A DNA stretch of 64,000 nucleotides from Vulcaniibacterium tengchongense (GTDB taxonomy: Bacteria; Pseudomonadota; Gammaproteobacteria; Xanthomonadales; Xanthomonadaceae): contig NZ_RKQN01000006.1 of assembly GCF_003814555.1 (NCBI RefSeq), forward strand, positions 39,271 through 103,270, read 5' to 3'. Each line of letters begins with the position of its first letter. The stretch's first letter is position 1. Under the pieces are notes generated by a model. The model was given only the letters and a program-made list of their open reading frames with translations, did no database searches and was not told the DNA's origin. The position numbers and the translations under genes are program-made. This document shows, in pieces, positions 1 through 9,567 of the stretch.

Positions 1-643
1 ACGCCGCCGCCCCGCGCGCGGCCGCATCGGCGTGGTCGGTGAGCAACAGGATCGCGCCGCGCTCGAACCCGGCCTGGCGCAGCAGCCGCCGCGCCTGCGC
101 GATCGCGCGGTCCGCGCGCTGGCCGTCCACCGGCATCACCTCGGGCGCGAGCGCGTCCAGGAACAGGGCGACGTTGCCGGCATCGTCGGTGAGCGGCGCG
201 ACGGTGAAGGCGTCGCCGGCGTAGGCGACCAGGCCCACCTGGCCGGCGGCGCGCGCGCGCAGCAGCGCGGCGATCTTGGCGCGCGCCTGCGCCAGCCGCG
301 ACGGCGGCAGGTCGGCGGCGTTGCTCGCGCTGGACAGATCGAGCGCGACCACCAGCGGCGTGCCGCCCTGCCACAGCGGCTGCGTGTCCTGGCGCCAGCT
401 CGGCCCGGCCAGCGCCAGCACCGCGAGCACCCAAGCGAAGGCCGCCAGCGCGCCGGCCGCACGCGCGCGCCGGTCGCCGCCGCGTTCGAGCAGATGCGGC
501 AGCAGATGCGGATCGACCACCCGCTGCCAGACCCCGCCGCTGCGGCGCCGCGCGCGCCAGGCCCAGGCCAACGGCGCCAAGGCCAGCAGCGCCCACAGCC
601 AATGCGGGCGCAGGAAATGCAGCGGTCCGAGCTCGGGCATCAT
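1..643 (-). CDS. BatB-like VWA-domain membrane protein (partial, runs off left edge)
   Basis: Only the N-terminal 214 codons are present; the gene continues past base 1. The protein opens with a short leader and a membrane segment (LWALLALAPLAWAW), then a second one (AGALAAFAWVLAVLALAG), then a von Willebrand A domain, the usual plan of BatB/YfbK-type proteins. The MIDAS motif reads DLSSAS where DxSxS is expected, so the second serine is alanine. The start ATG (641-643) overlaps the stop of the preceding VWA gene as ATGA, so the two are probably translationally coupled. Bat proteins with MoxR are thought to act in envelope stress tolerance or protein-complex assembly; the exact role is unknown. 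An in-frame ATG lies one codon downstream. Confidence 0.8.
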   Translation of the reverse strand, partial: MMPELGPLHFLRPHWLWALLALAPLAWAWRARRRSGGVWQRVVDPHLLPHLLERGGDRRARAAGALAAFAWVLAVLALAGPSWRQDTQPLWQGGTPLVVALDLSSASNAADLPPSRLAQARAKIAALLRARAAGQVGLVAYAGDAFTVAPLTDDAGNVALFLDALAPEVMPVDGQRADRAIAQARRLLRQAGFERGAILLLTDHADAAARGAAA

Positions 644-1659
644 GCGCGCCTCCGCCGCGGCCACAGCAGCGCGAGCGCCGCGCAGGCGAGCGCCCCCGCG
701 AGCGGCCAGGCGTAGCGCTCGACCCGGGGGCGCACCGCCTGGCCCGCGCGCGCGACCGGCTCGATCCGGTCGATCTCGGCGTAGATGCCCGCCAGTTGCG
801 CGGTGTCGCGGGCGCGGAAGAAGCGCCCGCCGGTGGCGCGCGCCACCGCCTGCAACGCCGCCTCGTCGATCTCGTCGCCGGCGCCGGGCAGCGGCACGCG
901 CAGGCCGAACAGCGACAGCGAGCCTTCGCCGCCGAAGGCCACGGTGTGGATGCGCACGCCGTCGGCGCGGGCCAGTTCGGCGGCCTTGAGCGGCTCGAGC
1001 AGGCCCGCGGTGTTGACGCCGTCGGTCAGCAGCACCAGCACGCGCTGCTCCGCCGGCTGCCGGCGCAGGCGCTTGACCGCGAGCGCGATCGCATCGCCGA
1101 TCGCGGTCTCCTGCCCGGCCAGGCCGATCACGCTGTCGTCCAGTTGCTGGCGCACCGAGGCCAGATCGTGGGTCAGCGGCGTCAGCGCGTAGGCGCGGCG
1201 GCCGAACACGATCAGGCCGACGCGATCGCCCCGGCGCCGGTCGAGGAAGTCCGCCAGCACCGCCTTGGCCGCGGTCAGCCGGTCGACGGCCTGGCCGCCG
1301 AGCTCCATGTCGGGCTCGCGCATGCTGCCGGACAGGTCCAGCGCCAGCATCAGGTCGCGCCCGGCGTGCGGCGGCCGCACCGCCTCGCCCAGTTGCTGCG
1401 GCCGCGCCGCCGCCACGCACAGCAGCAGCCAGGCGAGCCACAGCCAAGGGCTGACGCCGCCGCCGGCACCGCGATGGCCGCCGCCGCGCGCCAGCGCCGC
1501 CAGCGTTTCCCCGTACGGCACGCGCAACGCCGCGCCGCCCGCGCGCGCCGGCGGCGCCAGGCGCCGCACCAGCCCAGGCAGCGGCAGCGCCAGCAGCCAC
1601 CAGGGCCAGGCGAAGCTCTCGCGCAGCCACGTCCACGGCGCCAGCAGCAACTCGCTCAT
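640..1659 (-). CDS. BatA-like VWA-domain membrane protein
   Basis: A 339-residue protein with a membrane segment near the N-terminus (WPWWLLALPLPGLV), a second around residue 80 (WLWLAWLLLCVAAA), a VWA domain with an intact MIDAS motif (LDLSGSMREPD) and the later LLTDGVN strand, and a C-terminal membrane anchor (LAGALACAALALLW) followed by basic residues. The VWA domain should lie in the periplasm, held by anchors at both sides. The start ATG (1657-1659) overlaps the stop of the DUF4381 gene (ATGA), and its own stop overlaps the next start. With the upstream MoxR and DUF58 genes this is the classic MoxR/Bat operon order. Confidence 0.88.
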   Translation of the reverse strand: MSELLLAPWTWLRESFAWPWWLLALPLPGLVRRLAPPARAGGAALRVPYGETLAALARGGGHRGAGGGVSPWLWLAWLLLCVAAARPQQLGEAVRPPHAGRDLMLALDLSGSMREPDMELGGQAVDRLTAAKAVLADFLDRRRGDRVGLIVFGRRAYALTPLTHDLASVRQQLDDSVIGLAGQETAIGDAIALAVKRLRRQPAEQRVLVLLTDGVNTAGLLEPLKAAELARADGVRIHTVAFGGEGSLSLFGLRVPLPGAGDEIDEAALQAVARATGGRFFRARDTAQLAGIYAEIDRIEPVARAGQAVRPRVERYAWPLAGALACAALALLWPRRRRA

Positions 1660-2132
1660 GCCGCGTCCATCCACTGCAGGAAGCGCACCCGCGCCAGCGC
1701 GCGCAGCGCCGCGACCGCGCGCGGATCGACGTCGCGCCGGTAGGCGCCGTCGAGCAGCAGTCGGCCGGGGCCGTCGCGGAACGCGCTCGACGGCGCCCGC
1801 CGAGCGCGGCGGCCGGGCGGCGACGCGTCGAGGAACGCGAGCCATTCTTCGCCTTGCAGGCGGTCGGCGCGCGGGTCGCGCCGGCGTGCGGCGCGGCGCA
1901 ACAGTTCCGAGATCGCCGCGACCTGCGCCGGCGGCGAACCGGCCTCGGCCAGGGCGCGGTCGAACCAGGCCGCGAGCGCGCGCCGGCGTGCGCGCCGCCG
2001 CCATCCGCGCCAGGCGCCCCAGGCCGCCAGCGCCAGCACCAGCGCCGCCAGCAGCCACCAGCCCGGCGCCGGCGGCCACCACGGCGGCGGCGGCGGCTGG
2101 TGGATGTCGCGCAGGACCAGGGCGGCGCCCAT
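1656..2132 (-). CDS. DUF4381 family membrane protein
   Basis: A 158-residue protein with a proline/tryptophan-rich N-terminus (QPPPPPWWPPAPGWW), one membrane helix (LLAALVLALAAWGAW), a basic stretch and an alpha-helical cytoplasmic domain (FDRALAEAG, ISELLRRAARRRD, LQGEEWLAFLDA). Size, topology and position between a DUF58 protein and a VWA protein fit the DUF4381 family of Bat operons. No catalytic motif is visible and the function is unknown. The ATG (2130-2132) shares one base with the upstream stop (TGATG), and the stop overlaps the next gene by four bases, so the whole operon is tightly coupled. Confidence 0.75.
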   Translation of the reverse strand: MGAALVLRDIHQPPPPPWWPPAPGWWLLAALVLALAAWGAWRGWRRRARRRALAAWFDRALAEAGSPPAQVAAISELLRRAARRRDPRADRLQGEEWLAFLDASPPGRRARRAPSSAFRDGPGRLLLDGAYRRDVDPRAVAALRALARVRFLQWMDAA

Positions 2133-3055
2133 CACACCACCAGCGGCCGGGAGCGGCCGAGCAACGGCAGCCAGGATTCGCTGGCCGCGTCGGTGGACAA
2201 CGCCTGGACTCGTACGCCGCGCGCGGGCAGGCCCGCCAGGGCCCGCTCGACCGGGGCGGCGAAGCGCTGGCGCCAGCGCTGGCGCACCGCCGCCGCACCG
2301 AGGTCCAGTTCCACCCGCGCCGCGCCGCTGCGGAACGGCAGCAGCGCCTGCGGCGGGGCGGTCTCGAGCGGGTCGGTCAGCAGCAGCACGATCACTTCGT
2401 GGTGCTGCGCCAGCATCGGCCAGCGCCGTTCCGGCAGCGCGGCGACGCTGTGCGGATCGGCCAGCACGACCAGGCGCGAGCCGGGCCGCAGCAGGCGCGC
2501 CGCATGGTCGAGCGCGACGCCGAGCCCGGCGTCGTCCTGCGGCGGCTGCGCGTACCACCGGGCCAACGCATCGAGCACGCGCAGCGCGCCGCGCGGGCCG
2601 GCGGCGGGCGTGACCGGCGCCTCGCTCGTGCTGCCGCGCAGCGCGGCGACGCGGTCGCCGTCGCGCACCGCCGCCCAGGCCGCGATCGCGCCGGCGCGCG
2701 CCGCCTGCACCGACTTGAACCGCACGCGCGTGCCGAAGTACAGCGCGGCGGCGGTGTCGGCGACGACCAGGCTGAGCCGCTCGCGTTCGGCCTGGTACAG
2801 CTTGGTGTGGGCGCGGCCGGTGCGCGCGGTCAGGCGCCAGTCGATGTGGCGCGCGTCGTCGCCGGCCACGTATTCGCGCGACTCGGCGTATTCCATGCCG
2901 CGCCCGCGCAGCGGCGACAGCGCCGGGCCGCTGGCGCCGTAGCGGCCGCGCGGCGCGGCGCGCCGTCCGGCGACCGCACCGCGCAACGCGACCAGCTCCG
3001 CCAGCGTGGGGCGGACGCCATCACCCGGGATGTCGCTACGCCGCGATTCGGTCAT
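2132..3055 (-). CDS. DUF58 domain protein of a MoxR/Bat operon
   Basis: A 307-residue soluble protein with the DUF58 signature: GRGMEYAESREY, then GDDARHIDWRLTART and TKLYQAERE near residues 70-110, followed by a VWA-like alpha/beta region (LVVADTAAAL, LVVLADPHSV, VIVLLLTDPLE). DUF58 proteins typically sit next to MoxR ATPases and VWA proteins and are thought to bridge them; no enzymatic activity is established. The open frame extends 17 codons upstream of the chosen ATG, but the extension (arginine-rich, out of character) is probably not translated. The 171 bp between this start and the moxR stop hold no other convincing gene. Confidence 0.85.
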   Translation of the reverse strand: MTESRRSDIPGDGVRPTLAELVALRGAVAGRRAAPRGRYGASGPALSPLRGRGMEYAESREYVAGDDARHIDWRLTARTGRAHTKLYQAERERLSLVVADTAAALYFGTRVRFKSVQAARAGAIAAWAAVRDGDRVAALRGSTSEAPVTPAAGPRGALRVLDALARWYAQPPQDDAGLGVALDHAARLLRPGSRLVVLADPHSVAALPERRWPMLAQHHEVIVLLLTDPLETAPPQALLPFRSGAARVELDLGAAAVRQRWRQRFAAPVERALAGLPARGVRVQALSTDAASESWLPLLGRSRPLVV

Positions 3056-3226
3056 CGCCCGTCCTCTTCGCCATGTGATTCGCGCGGATGAACACGGACG
3101 GCGCAATCCGATGCGTGCCGCCGCCGAAGGCGGCCGCCGCGCAGACCGCCGCCGGTCATCCGCGGCAGGGGGGTTGCGTCCGCGCCCATCCGCGCAAAAC
3201 CCCTGGCCAGAAAGCCCCCAGGCACG

Positions 3227-4219
3227 TCACGGCAGCGGCACGCGCTGCAGCAGTTCCGCGACCAGGCGCTCGCCGTCCCAGCCCTCGGCGGTGGCTTCGT
3301 AGCTGGGCAGGATGCGATGGCGCAGCACGTCCGGCGCCACCGCGCGCACGTCGTCGGGGGTGACGAAATCGCGGCCGCCCAGCCAGGCGCGCGCGCGCGC
3401 GCAGCGCTCCAGCGCGATCGAGCCGCGCGGGCTGGCGCCCCAGGCAATGCGCCGGGCCAGGGCGGCGTCGTAGCGCGCCGGCTCGCGCGAGGCCAGCACC
3501 AGTTCGATCAGGTAGCGCTCCACGGCCGGCGCCAGGTGCAGGTCCAGCACCGCGGCGCGCGCCGCGAACACGTCCGCCTGCGGCATCCGCACCGGCGGCG
3601 CGGCGGGCGCGTGCAGCGAGGCGCGCGCGCGTTCGCGCGCCAGGCGCAGGATCTCGGCCTCGGCCGCGGCCTGCGGGTAACCGATGCGCACGTGCATCAG
3701 GAACCGGTCGAGCTGCGCTTCCGGCAACGGGAAGGTGCCTTCCTGCTCGATCGGGTTCTGCGTCGCCATCACCAGGAACAGCGGCGGCAGCGCGTAGGTC
3801 GCGCGCCCGACCGTGACCTGGCGCTCGCCCATCGCCTCCAGCAGCGCCGACTGCACCTTGGCCGGGGCGCGGTTGATCTCGTCGGCAAGCAGGATCGGGT
3901 GGAAGACCGGCCCCGGCTGGAACTCGAAGCGGCCCTCCTGCGGCCGCCACACCTCGGTGCCGGTGAGGTCGGCCGGCAGCAGGTCCGGGGTGAACTGGAC
4001 GCGGGCGAAGTCGGCCTCCAGCCGCGCCGCCAGCGCGCGCACCGCGCTGGTCTTGGCCAGCCCCGGGGCCCCCTCCACCAGCAGATGGCCGTCGGCGAGC
4101 AGCGCGATCAGCAGCCGCTCGATCAGCGCGCCCTGGCCGACGATCTCGGCGGCCAGCGCGTCGCGCAGGGCGCGAAAGGCGTCGTGCAGGCGGGGCAGAT
4201 CGTCGCTGCGGCTGTCCAT
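3227..4219 (-). CDS. MoxR-family AAA+ ATPase
   Basis: A 330-residue AAA+ ATPase. Walker A is GAPGLAKTS near residue 53, Walker B is LLADEINRAPAKVQ, sensor 1 is MATQNPIEQEGTFPLPEAQ, and the C-terminal lid contains RRIAWGASPRG and VTPDDVRAVAPDVLRHR. The insert YPQAAAEAEILR and overall length are typical of MoxR proteins. MoxR ATPases act as chaperone-like motors that mature or regulate VWA-domain partners, here the products of the downstream genes. It is the first gene of the operon; no clear Shine-Dalgarno precedes the ATG. Confidence 0.92.
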   Translation of the reverse strand: MDSRSDDLPRLHDAFRALRDALAAEIVGQGALIERLLIALLADGHLLVEGAPGLAKTSAVRALAARLEADFARVQFTPDLLPADLTGTEVWRPQEGRFEFQPGPVFHPILLADEINRAPAKVQSALLEAMGERQVTVGRATYALPPLFLVMATQNPIEQEGTFPLPEAQLDRFLMHVRIGYPQAAAEAEILRLARERARASLHAPAAPPVRMPQADVFAARAAVLDLHLAPAVERYLIELVLASREPARYDAALARRIAWGASPRGSIALERCARARAWLGGRDFVTPDDVRAVAPDVLRHRILPSYEATAEGWDGERLVAELLQRVPLP

Positions 4220-4327
4220 CGGGGTCCCGGGCAGGAATGAGAAAAAGCGGACGCCAGTTTGACCGATGCGGACGGCGGCGGTTCAGTCGGCTGCGGCCTC
4301 GTTCATGCCGCAGCCGGCCGGAAACGC

Positions 4328-4353
4328 GGAGAGGGCCCGAACGGGCCCTCTCC
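4328..4353 (-). terminator. Terminator hairpin after pilQ
   Basis: A perfect 12-bp inverted repeat (GGAGAGGGCCCG, 4328-4339, and its complement 4342-4353) lies 20 bp past the pilQ stop. On the minus strand it is followed by CGCGTTTCC, a weak T-run. Placed between pilQ and moxR, it probably ends the pil transcript. Confidence 0.65.
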
Positions 4354-4372
4354 GGAAGAAGCGCAAGGCGGT

Positions 4373-6304
4373 TCAGCCGCGCTGCGCGACCCGCATCACC
4401 TTCGGCGTGACCATGATCAGCAGCTCGGCCTTGTCCTTGTTCCGGCCCTTCTTCTTGAACAGGTTGCCGAGGAACGGGATGTCGCCGAGGAACGGCACCT
4501 TGGAGATGTCGTTGCGGTCGCGGAACTCGTAGACGCCGCCGACCACGACGGTCTGCCCGTCCTCGACCAGCACCGCGGTATTGACCTCGCGCTTGGCGAT
4601 GGTCGGCACCTGGCCGATCGAGGTGTCGAGATAGCCCTCGACCTCGTCCTTCTTCACGTTCATGTTGAGGAACACGCGGCCGTCGTAGGTGATGGTCGGG
4701 GTGACCTTCAGCTCCAGCAGCACGTCCTTGAACTGCACGTTCGGAATCGGAATGGTGGTGCTGCCCTGGGTCGGCGAGATGGTCACGTAGCCGACCTCCT
4801 GGCCCTGGCGGATCACCGCCTCGCGCTGGTTGCTGGTGACCACGCGCGGGTTGGAGATCACTTCGCCGCGGCCTTCCTGCTGCATCGCCGACAGCTCGAT
4901 ATCGAGCGCGTAACCGGCGTTGAGGATCTGCAAGGCCAGAGAGCCCGCCGGGTTCTGCACCGCCAGATTGCTCATCGCGCCCTTGCTCAGCTCGAAGGTC
5001 GGACTGCCGGAATTGACCGCTTCGACGAAAGAGCCCCGCGTCTCGTCGTTGTTCTCGATCGTGTCGTTGAAGAAATACTTGCCGTCCTTGTGGCCGGCGA
5101 TGCCGAAGCGGGCGCCCAGCTCGCGCGCGAACGACTCGGTGGCGATCACCACCCGCGCCTCGATCAACACCTGATCCACGGGCTTGTCGATCACCCGGAT
5201 CAGCTCCTTCATCTGCGCGACCTTCTTGGGAATGTCGCTGATCATCAGGGTGTTGGTGCGCTCGTCCGCGACCAGCCGGCCGCGCGGCGACAGGAACCCG
5301 CCGTCGTTGTTCGACGTGCCCTGCCCGCCCTGGTTGCCGCCCCCGCCGATGCCCTTGGCCTCGGTCAGCGCCTTGTAGATCTGCGCGGCGTTGTGGTAGT
5401 TGATCTGCACGTACTCGGTGACGGTGTCGACGCGGTTGTCCAGGGCGATGCGCGCGTCCTCCTTGTCCTGCTCGTACTTGGCGATCTCGGCCTGCGGCGC
5501 CACCCAGATCACGTTGCCGCTGCGGCGCTTGTCCAGGCCCTTGGCCTGCAGCACCAGGTCCAGCGCCTGGTCCCAGGGCACGTTGATCAGACGCAGGGTG
5601 ACGTTGCCCTGCACCGTGTCCGCGGCGACCACGTTGAGGCCGGACTCCTCGGCGATCAGCTGCAGCACCGTGCGCACCGGCACGTCCTGGAAGTTGAAGG
5701 TCACCGGGCGGCCGCTGTAGCGGACGCCGGCCGCCGCCGTCGCGCCCTTGGCGCCGCCCTGCGGCGCGCCGACCGCCCGGCCGCTCGGCGCGCCGGTGCG
5801 CGGCACGATCTCGACGATGTACTCGCGGCCGGTCTGGTAGGCCAGCGACTCGAACTCGCCGCGGGTATCGAGCACCAGCTGGGTGCCGGCGCCGCTGGCG
5901 CGGGCGTCGATGCGCTGCACCGGCGTGGCGAAGTCGACCACGTCCAACGGCCGGCGCAGCGCCTCGGGCAGGCGCGCGTTGCCCACGTCGACGATCACGC
6001 TGGAGCCCTGGTTGCGCAGGTCCGGCGCGGCGCCGTCGCCGCTGAACTTGACGATCAGCCGGCCGGAGCCGTCGCTGCCGCGCTTGAAGTCGATGTTGTC
6101 GACCGAGACCGCGCCCGGCAGCTGCTTGGCCGGGTCCTGGCCGGGCGCGGCGGCGACCGCGCTCGGCGCGGCGGCGGGAGCGCTCGGCGCGGCGGCGTGC
6201 ACGGCGCCGAACGCCGCGATCGCGCCGACCACCAGGCCCACCGACCCGCTGCGCAACAGGGGGCGCCGGGCGGGCCGCTTGGGTGTAGCAGTGAATACGG
6301 TCAT
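4373..6304 (-). CDS. pilQ: Type IV pilus secretin PilQ
   Basis: The outer-membrane secretin through which the type IV pilus passes. The 643-residue protein has a signal-like N-terminus (VGLVVGAIAAFGAVHAAA), one AMIN domain (about 65-160, peptidoglycan binding), secretin N-domains starting near VTFNFQDVPVRTVLQLI and TEYVQINYHNAAQIY, a Gly/Asn-rich loop (GGGGNQGGQG), and the secretin core (VLIEARVVIATESFARELG to VPFLGDIPFLGNLFK). An ATG seven codons upstream (6325) overlaps the pilP stop, but the ATG at 6304 has a strong GGGGGA Shine-Dalgarno at the right distance, so it is preferred. Last gene of pilMNOPQ. Confidence 0.96.
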   Translation of the reverse strand: MTVFTATPKRPARRPLLRSGSVGLVVGAIAAFGAVHAAAPSAPAAAPSAVAAAPGQDPAKQLPGAVSVDNIDFKRGSDGSGRLIVKFSGDGAAPDLRNQGSSVIVDVGNARLPEALRRPLDVVDFATPVQRIDARASGAGTQLVLDTRGEFESLAYQTGREYIVEIVPRTGAPSGRAVGAPQGGAKGATAAAGVRYSGRPVTFNFQDVPVRTVLQLIAEESGLNVVAADTVQGNVTLRLINVPWDQALDLVLQAKGLDKRRSGNVIWVAPQAEIAKYEQDKEDARIALDNRVDTVTEYVQINYHNAAQIYKALTEAKGIGGGGNQGGQGTSNNDGGFLSPRGRLVADERTNTLMISDIPKKVAQMKELIRVIDKPVDQVLIEARVVIATESFARELGARFGIAGHKDGKYFFNDTIENNDETRGSFVEAVNSGSPTFELSKGAMSNLAVQNPAGSLALQILNAGYALDIELSAMQQEGRGEVISNPRVVTSNQREAVIRQGQEVGYVTISPTQGSTTIPIPNVQFKDVLLELKVTPTITYDGRVFLNMNVKKDEVEGYLDTSIGQVPTIAKREVNTAVLVEDGQTVVVGGVYEFRDRNDISKVPFLGDIPFLGNLFKKKGRNKDKAELLIMVTPKVMRVAQRG

Positions 6305-6321
6305 CGTCCTATCCCCCAGAA

Positions 6322-6858
6322 TCATTGATCTTCAAGCGCAACCGTGGCCGGACGCTCCAGCCAGCCGCCGGCGCCGTCGGGCACCAGTTCGACCAGCTCG
6401 ATCCGGTCCTCGTACACGGCCGTGACCCGGCCGTCGCTCTGCCCCATGTACGTCCCCGGCCGGACCCGGTGCGTGACCTTGTCCGGCGCCATCACCAACG
6501 CGACCATGCCGCTGCCGCGGCCGAGCGTGCCGACCATGTCCAGGCTGTCGAGCGGGAACTGCTCGAGCGGCTGCTTGCGCCGGGTCGCGTCCGGGCGCGG
6601 GCCGCCGCCGCTGCCGTCGTCGGTGAACGCGTTGCTGAACGGATCGCGCAAGGCGTAGGCGTTGTATTCGAAGGTCTCGAACTGCTGCATCACCGGCAGC
6701 GGCGGGAGCGGCGGCGCCGGACGCGCCTTGACCTCCGCGACCCACTTCTCCAGGTTCGGCGTGTCGCCCGGCGTGCTGGTCACGCCGCGGCCGCAGCCGG
6801 CCAGCAGCAGCGCCAGCGCCAACGCCGCCGGCGCGCGGCTCCCACGGTATGCGCGCAT
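6322..6858 (-). CDS. pilP: Type IV pilus assembly lipoprotein PilP
   Basis: A 178-residue inner-membrane lipoprotein: the signal peptide ends in the lipobox LLAGCG. A low-complexity proline linker (PAPPLPPLP) precedes the PilP domain with the typical NAYALRDPFS motif and the beta-sandwich MVGTLGRGSGMVALV. PilP joins the PilNO complex to the secretin PilQ. One base separates it from pilO, and its stop lies next to the pilQ start. Confidence 0.94.
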   Translation of the reverse strand: MRAYRGSRAPAALALALLLAGCGRGVTSTPGDTPNLEKWVAEVKARPAPPLPPLPVMQQFETFEYNAYALRDPFSNAFTDDGSGGGPRPDATRRKQPLEQFPLDSLDMVGTLGRGSGMVALVMAPDKVTHRVRPGTYMGQSDGRVTAVYEDRIELVELVPDGAGGWLERPATVALEDQ

Positions 6859-6859
6859 C

Positions 6860-7531
6860 TCAGCCTCCCCCCTGCTTGGCGGCTTCGGCCTGCTGCTTTT
6901 CCTGCTCGGCCACTTCTTCTTCGTCGAGATAGCGGTAGGTCTTGACCGTGCCGGCCAGCTCCAGCGGGCTGCCCGGCGCGATGGTCGCGTCCTTGTTGCC
7001 CGAGCGCGGCTTCAGCGAGATGTCGTGCATGGTCATGATCACCACGCGCGGCAGCGAGGCCACGCCGCTGACGAAGCCGCCGAACTGGTGGTAGGTGCCC
7101 ACCATGCGCAACGCGATCGGCTTCTCCGCGTAGAACTCCTTGGGCTGCTCGGGGCCGGGCTGGAACAGCTCGTTGGTGATGCCGGTGGCGAGCGCGGTCT
7201 GCGAGATGTCGACGATCAGGTCCGGCATCTCGGTCTTGCTCGGCAGCTGCCGCAGCATCTGCTGCAGTTGCTGTTCCATCTGCGCCAGCTGCTGCTTGAG
7301 CGGCTCGAGGTTCGCGGCCTTGCCCTGCTCGTCCTCGAACTCCTTGCGCAGCTCCGCCTCGCGGCGCTCCAGTCCCTCCAGCTCGTCCTGCTTGTCGCTG
7401 ACGAACAGGTACCAGCCGAGGAACACGATGATCAGGCCGACGATCACGCACAGGCCGATCTTGGCCTGCTGCGGCCAGGCGCCGATATTGTTGAAATCCA
7501 GCTCGTTGAGCTTGACCTTCTTCTTGCTCAT
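6860..7531 (-). CDS. pilO: Type IV pilus inner-membrane alignment protein PilO
   Basis: A 223-residue bitopic protein with a short basic cytoplasmic tail (MSKKKVKLNELDFNNIG), one membrane helix (IGLCVIVGLIIVFLGWYLFV), a long coiled coil (LEGLERREAELRKEFEDE to LRQLPSKTEMPDLI) and a periplasmic ferredoxin-like fold (RMVGTYHQFGGFVSGVASL). It pairs with PilN and PilP to align the pilus machine. The ATG overlaps the pilN stop (ATGA). The C-terminus is rich in acidic residues and glutamine. Confidence 0.95.
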   Translation of the reverse strand: MSKKKVKLNELDFNNIGAWPQQAKIGLCVIVGLIIVFLGWYLFVSDKQDELEGLERREAELRKEFEDEQGKAANLEPLKQQLAQMEQQLQQMLRQLPSKTEMPDLIVDISQTALATGITNELFQPGPEQPKEFYAEKPIALRMVGTYHQFGGFVSGVASLPRVVIMTMHDISLKPRSGNKDATIAPGSPLELAGTVKTYRYLDEEEVAEQEKQQAEAAKQGGG

Positions 7532-8273
7532 GACGCCGCTCCGGTGGCGGGTTCAGCGGACGGCGCGGCGGGCGCCTGGGCGGGACCGGGAGCCGGCGCA
7601 GCCGGCGACTGCGACGCCGGGGGGGTGGAAGGCGCGGCACCCGGGGCCGGGGCGGCGGCATCGCCCGACGCAGCGGCGTCGGCGGGCGGCGGCGCATCGG
7701 CGATGCCGTCGCCGTCCTCGTCCTTGGGCGCGTTCGGGTTGGCCAGCTTGACCTGCAGCTTGAACTCGTACGGCAGGCCCTTGTCGTTGCCCTTGGCCTC
7801 GATGATCGACAGGTCCGGGTTGGTCATCCAGCCCGAGCTTTCCAGGTTGCGCAGGTAGGTGCTGACCCGCGCGTTGGACTGGGCGCGGCCCTCCAGGGTC
7901 AGGGTCTCGCTGTCCTGCTTGATCGAGGTCAGCACCGCGCCGTCGGGGATGGTGCGCACCAGCGAATCGAACAGGTGCACCATCTGCGAGCGGTTCGCCT
8001 GCAGCTTCTCGATCACTTCCTTGCGCGCCAGCAGCTTGGCCTTCTTCTCCTCCAGCTGCTTGATCTCCTCGTTCTTCTTCTTGACCTCGTCGATCTCGCG
8101 CTGCAGGAACGCGTTGCGCTCGTTCTGGCCGTCGATCTGGGCGTTGTAGTAGCTGACGATCAGGAACGACACCAGCACCGCGGCCAGCGCGGACAGGGCG
8201 AACATGACCGCGAATTCCTTCTGGCGCTGCTTGCGGCGTTCGGCGCGCCAGGGGAGCAGGTTGATGCGGGCCA

Positions 8274-8274
<1 letters not shown>
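7528..8274 (-). CDS. pilN: Type IV pilus inner-membrane protein PilN with a long C-terminal tail
   Basis: A 248-residue protein. The N-terminal MARINLLPWR is the conserved PilM-binding peptide; then a membrane helix (FALSALAAVLVSFLIVSYY), a coiled coil (REIDEVKKKNEEIKQLEEKK) and the ferredoxin-like domain. Unusually, it continues past the core with about 65 residues rich in alanine and proline. This tail starts with DEDGDGIAD (residues 185-193), a match to the DxDxDGxxD calcium-binding loop. The ATG shares one base with the pilM stop (TGATG). The tail should be periplasmic. The core assignment is secure; the tail function is unknown. Confidence 0.94.
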
Positions 8275-9383
<1,109 letters not shown>

Positions 9384-9384
9384 T

Positions 9385-9413
9385 TAAATAACGGAGTTTA
9401 CACAGGCTGGCAA
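9385..9413 (-). promoter_or_regulatory. Predicted sigma-70 promoter of pilMNOPQ
   Basis: On the minus strand TTGCCA (9413-9408, 5 of 6 to consensus) is followed after 17 bp by TATTTA (9390-9385). Transcription would start near 9378, about 45 nt before the pilM GTG. The -10 is weak (3 of 6). Confidence 0.4.
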
Positions 9414-9524
9414 CCACTTCCCTTCGTAATTGCCCGACTGCGTCACCTTCTCCCCCTGAACGGCGACCGTGGCGGTTCCCGGTCGCGTCGGCCCTTCCCC
9501 GGCCGGGCGTTTCCCGGCCTCCTC

Positions 9525-9530
9525 TATACT
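9525..9530 (+). promoter_or_regulatory. Predicted -10 element of the PBP1a gene
   Basis: TATACT (5 of 6) lies 37 bp before the start codon, giving a leader of about 30 nt. No good -35 hexamer is visible at 16-18 bp upstream. Confidence 0.4.
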
Positions 9531-9567
9531 CCACGCCCACTACCGCCGCAATCGGAATCCGCTTCAG

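Noticed and set aside
1265..3091. Long plus-strand open frame opposite the Bat operon
   Set aside because: High GC removes stop codons from antisense frames; the translation is Arg/Ala/Pro-rich with no domain, while the minus strand carries clear MoxR/Bat motifs.
4259..6328. Plus-strand frame opposite pilQ
   Set aside because: Shadow frame rich in His, Asp and Leu from complementary codons of a real secretin gene.
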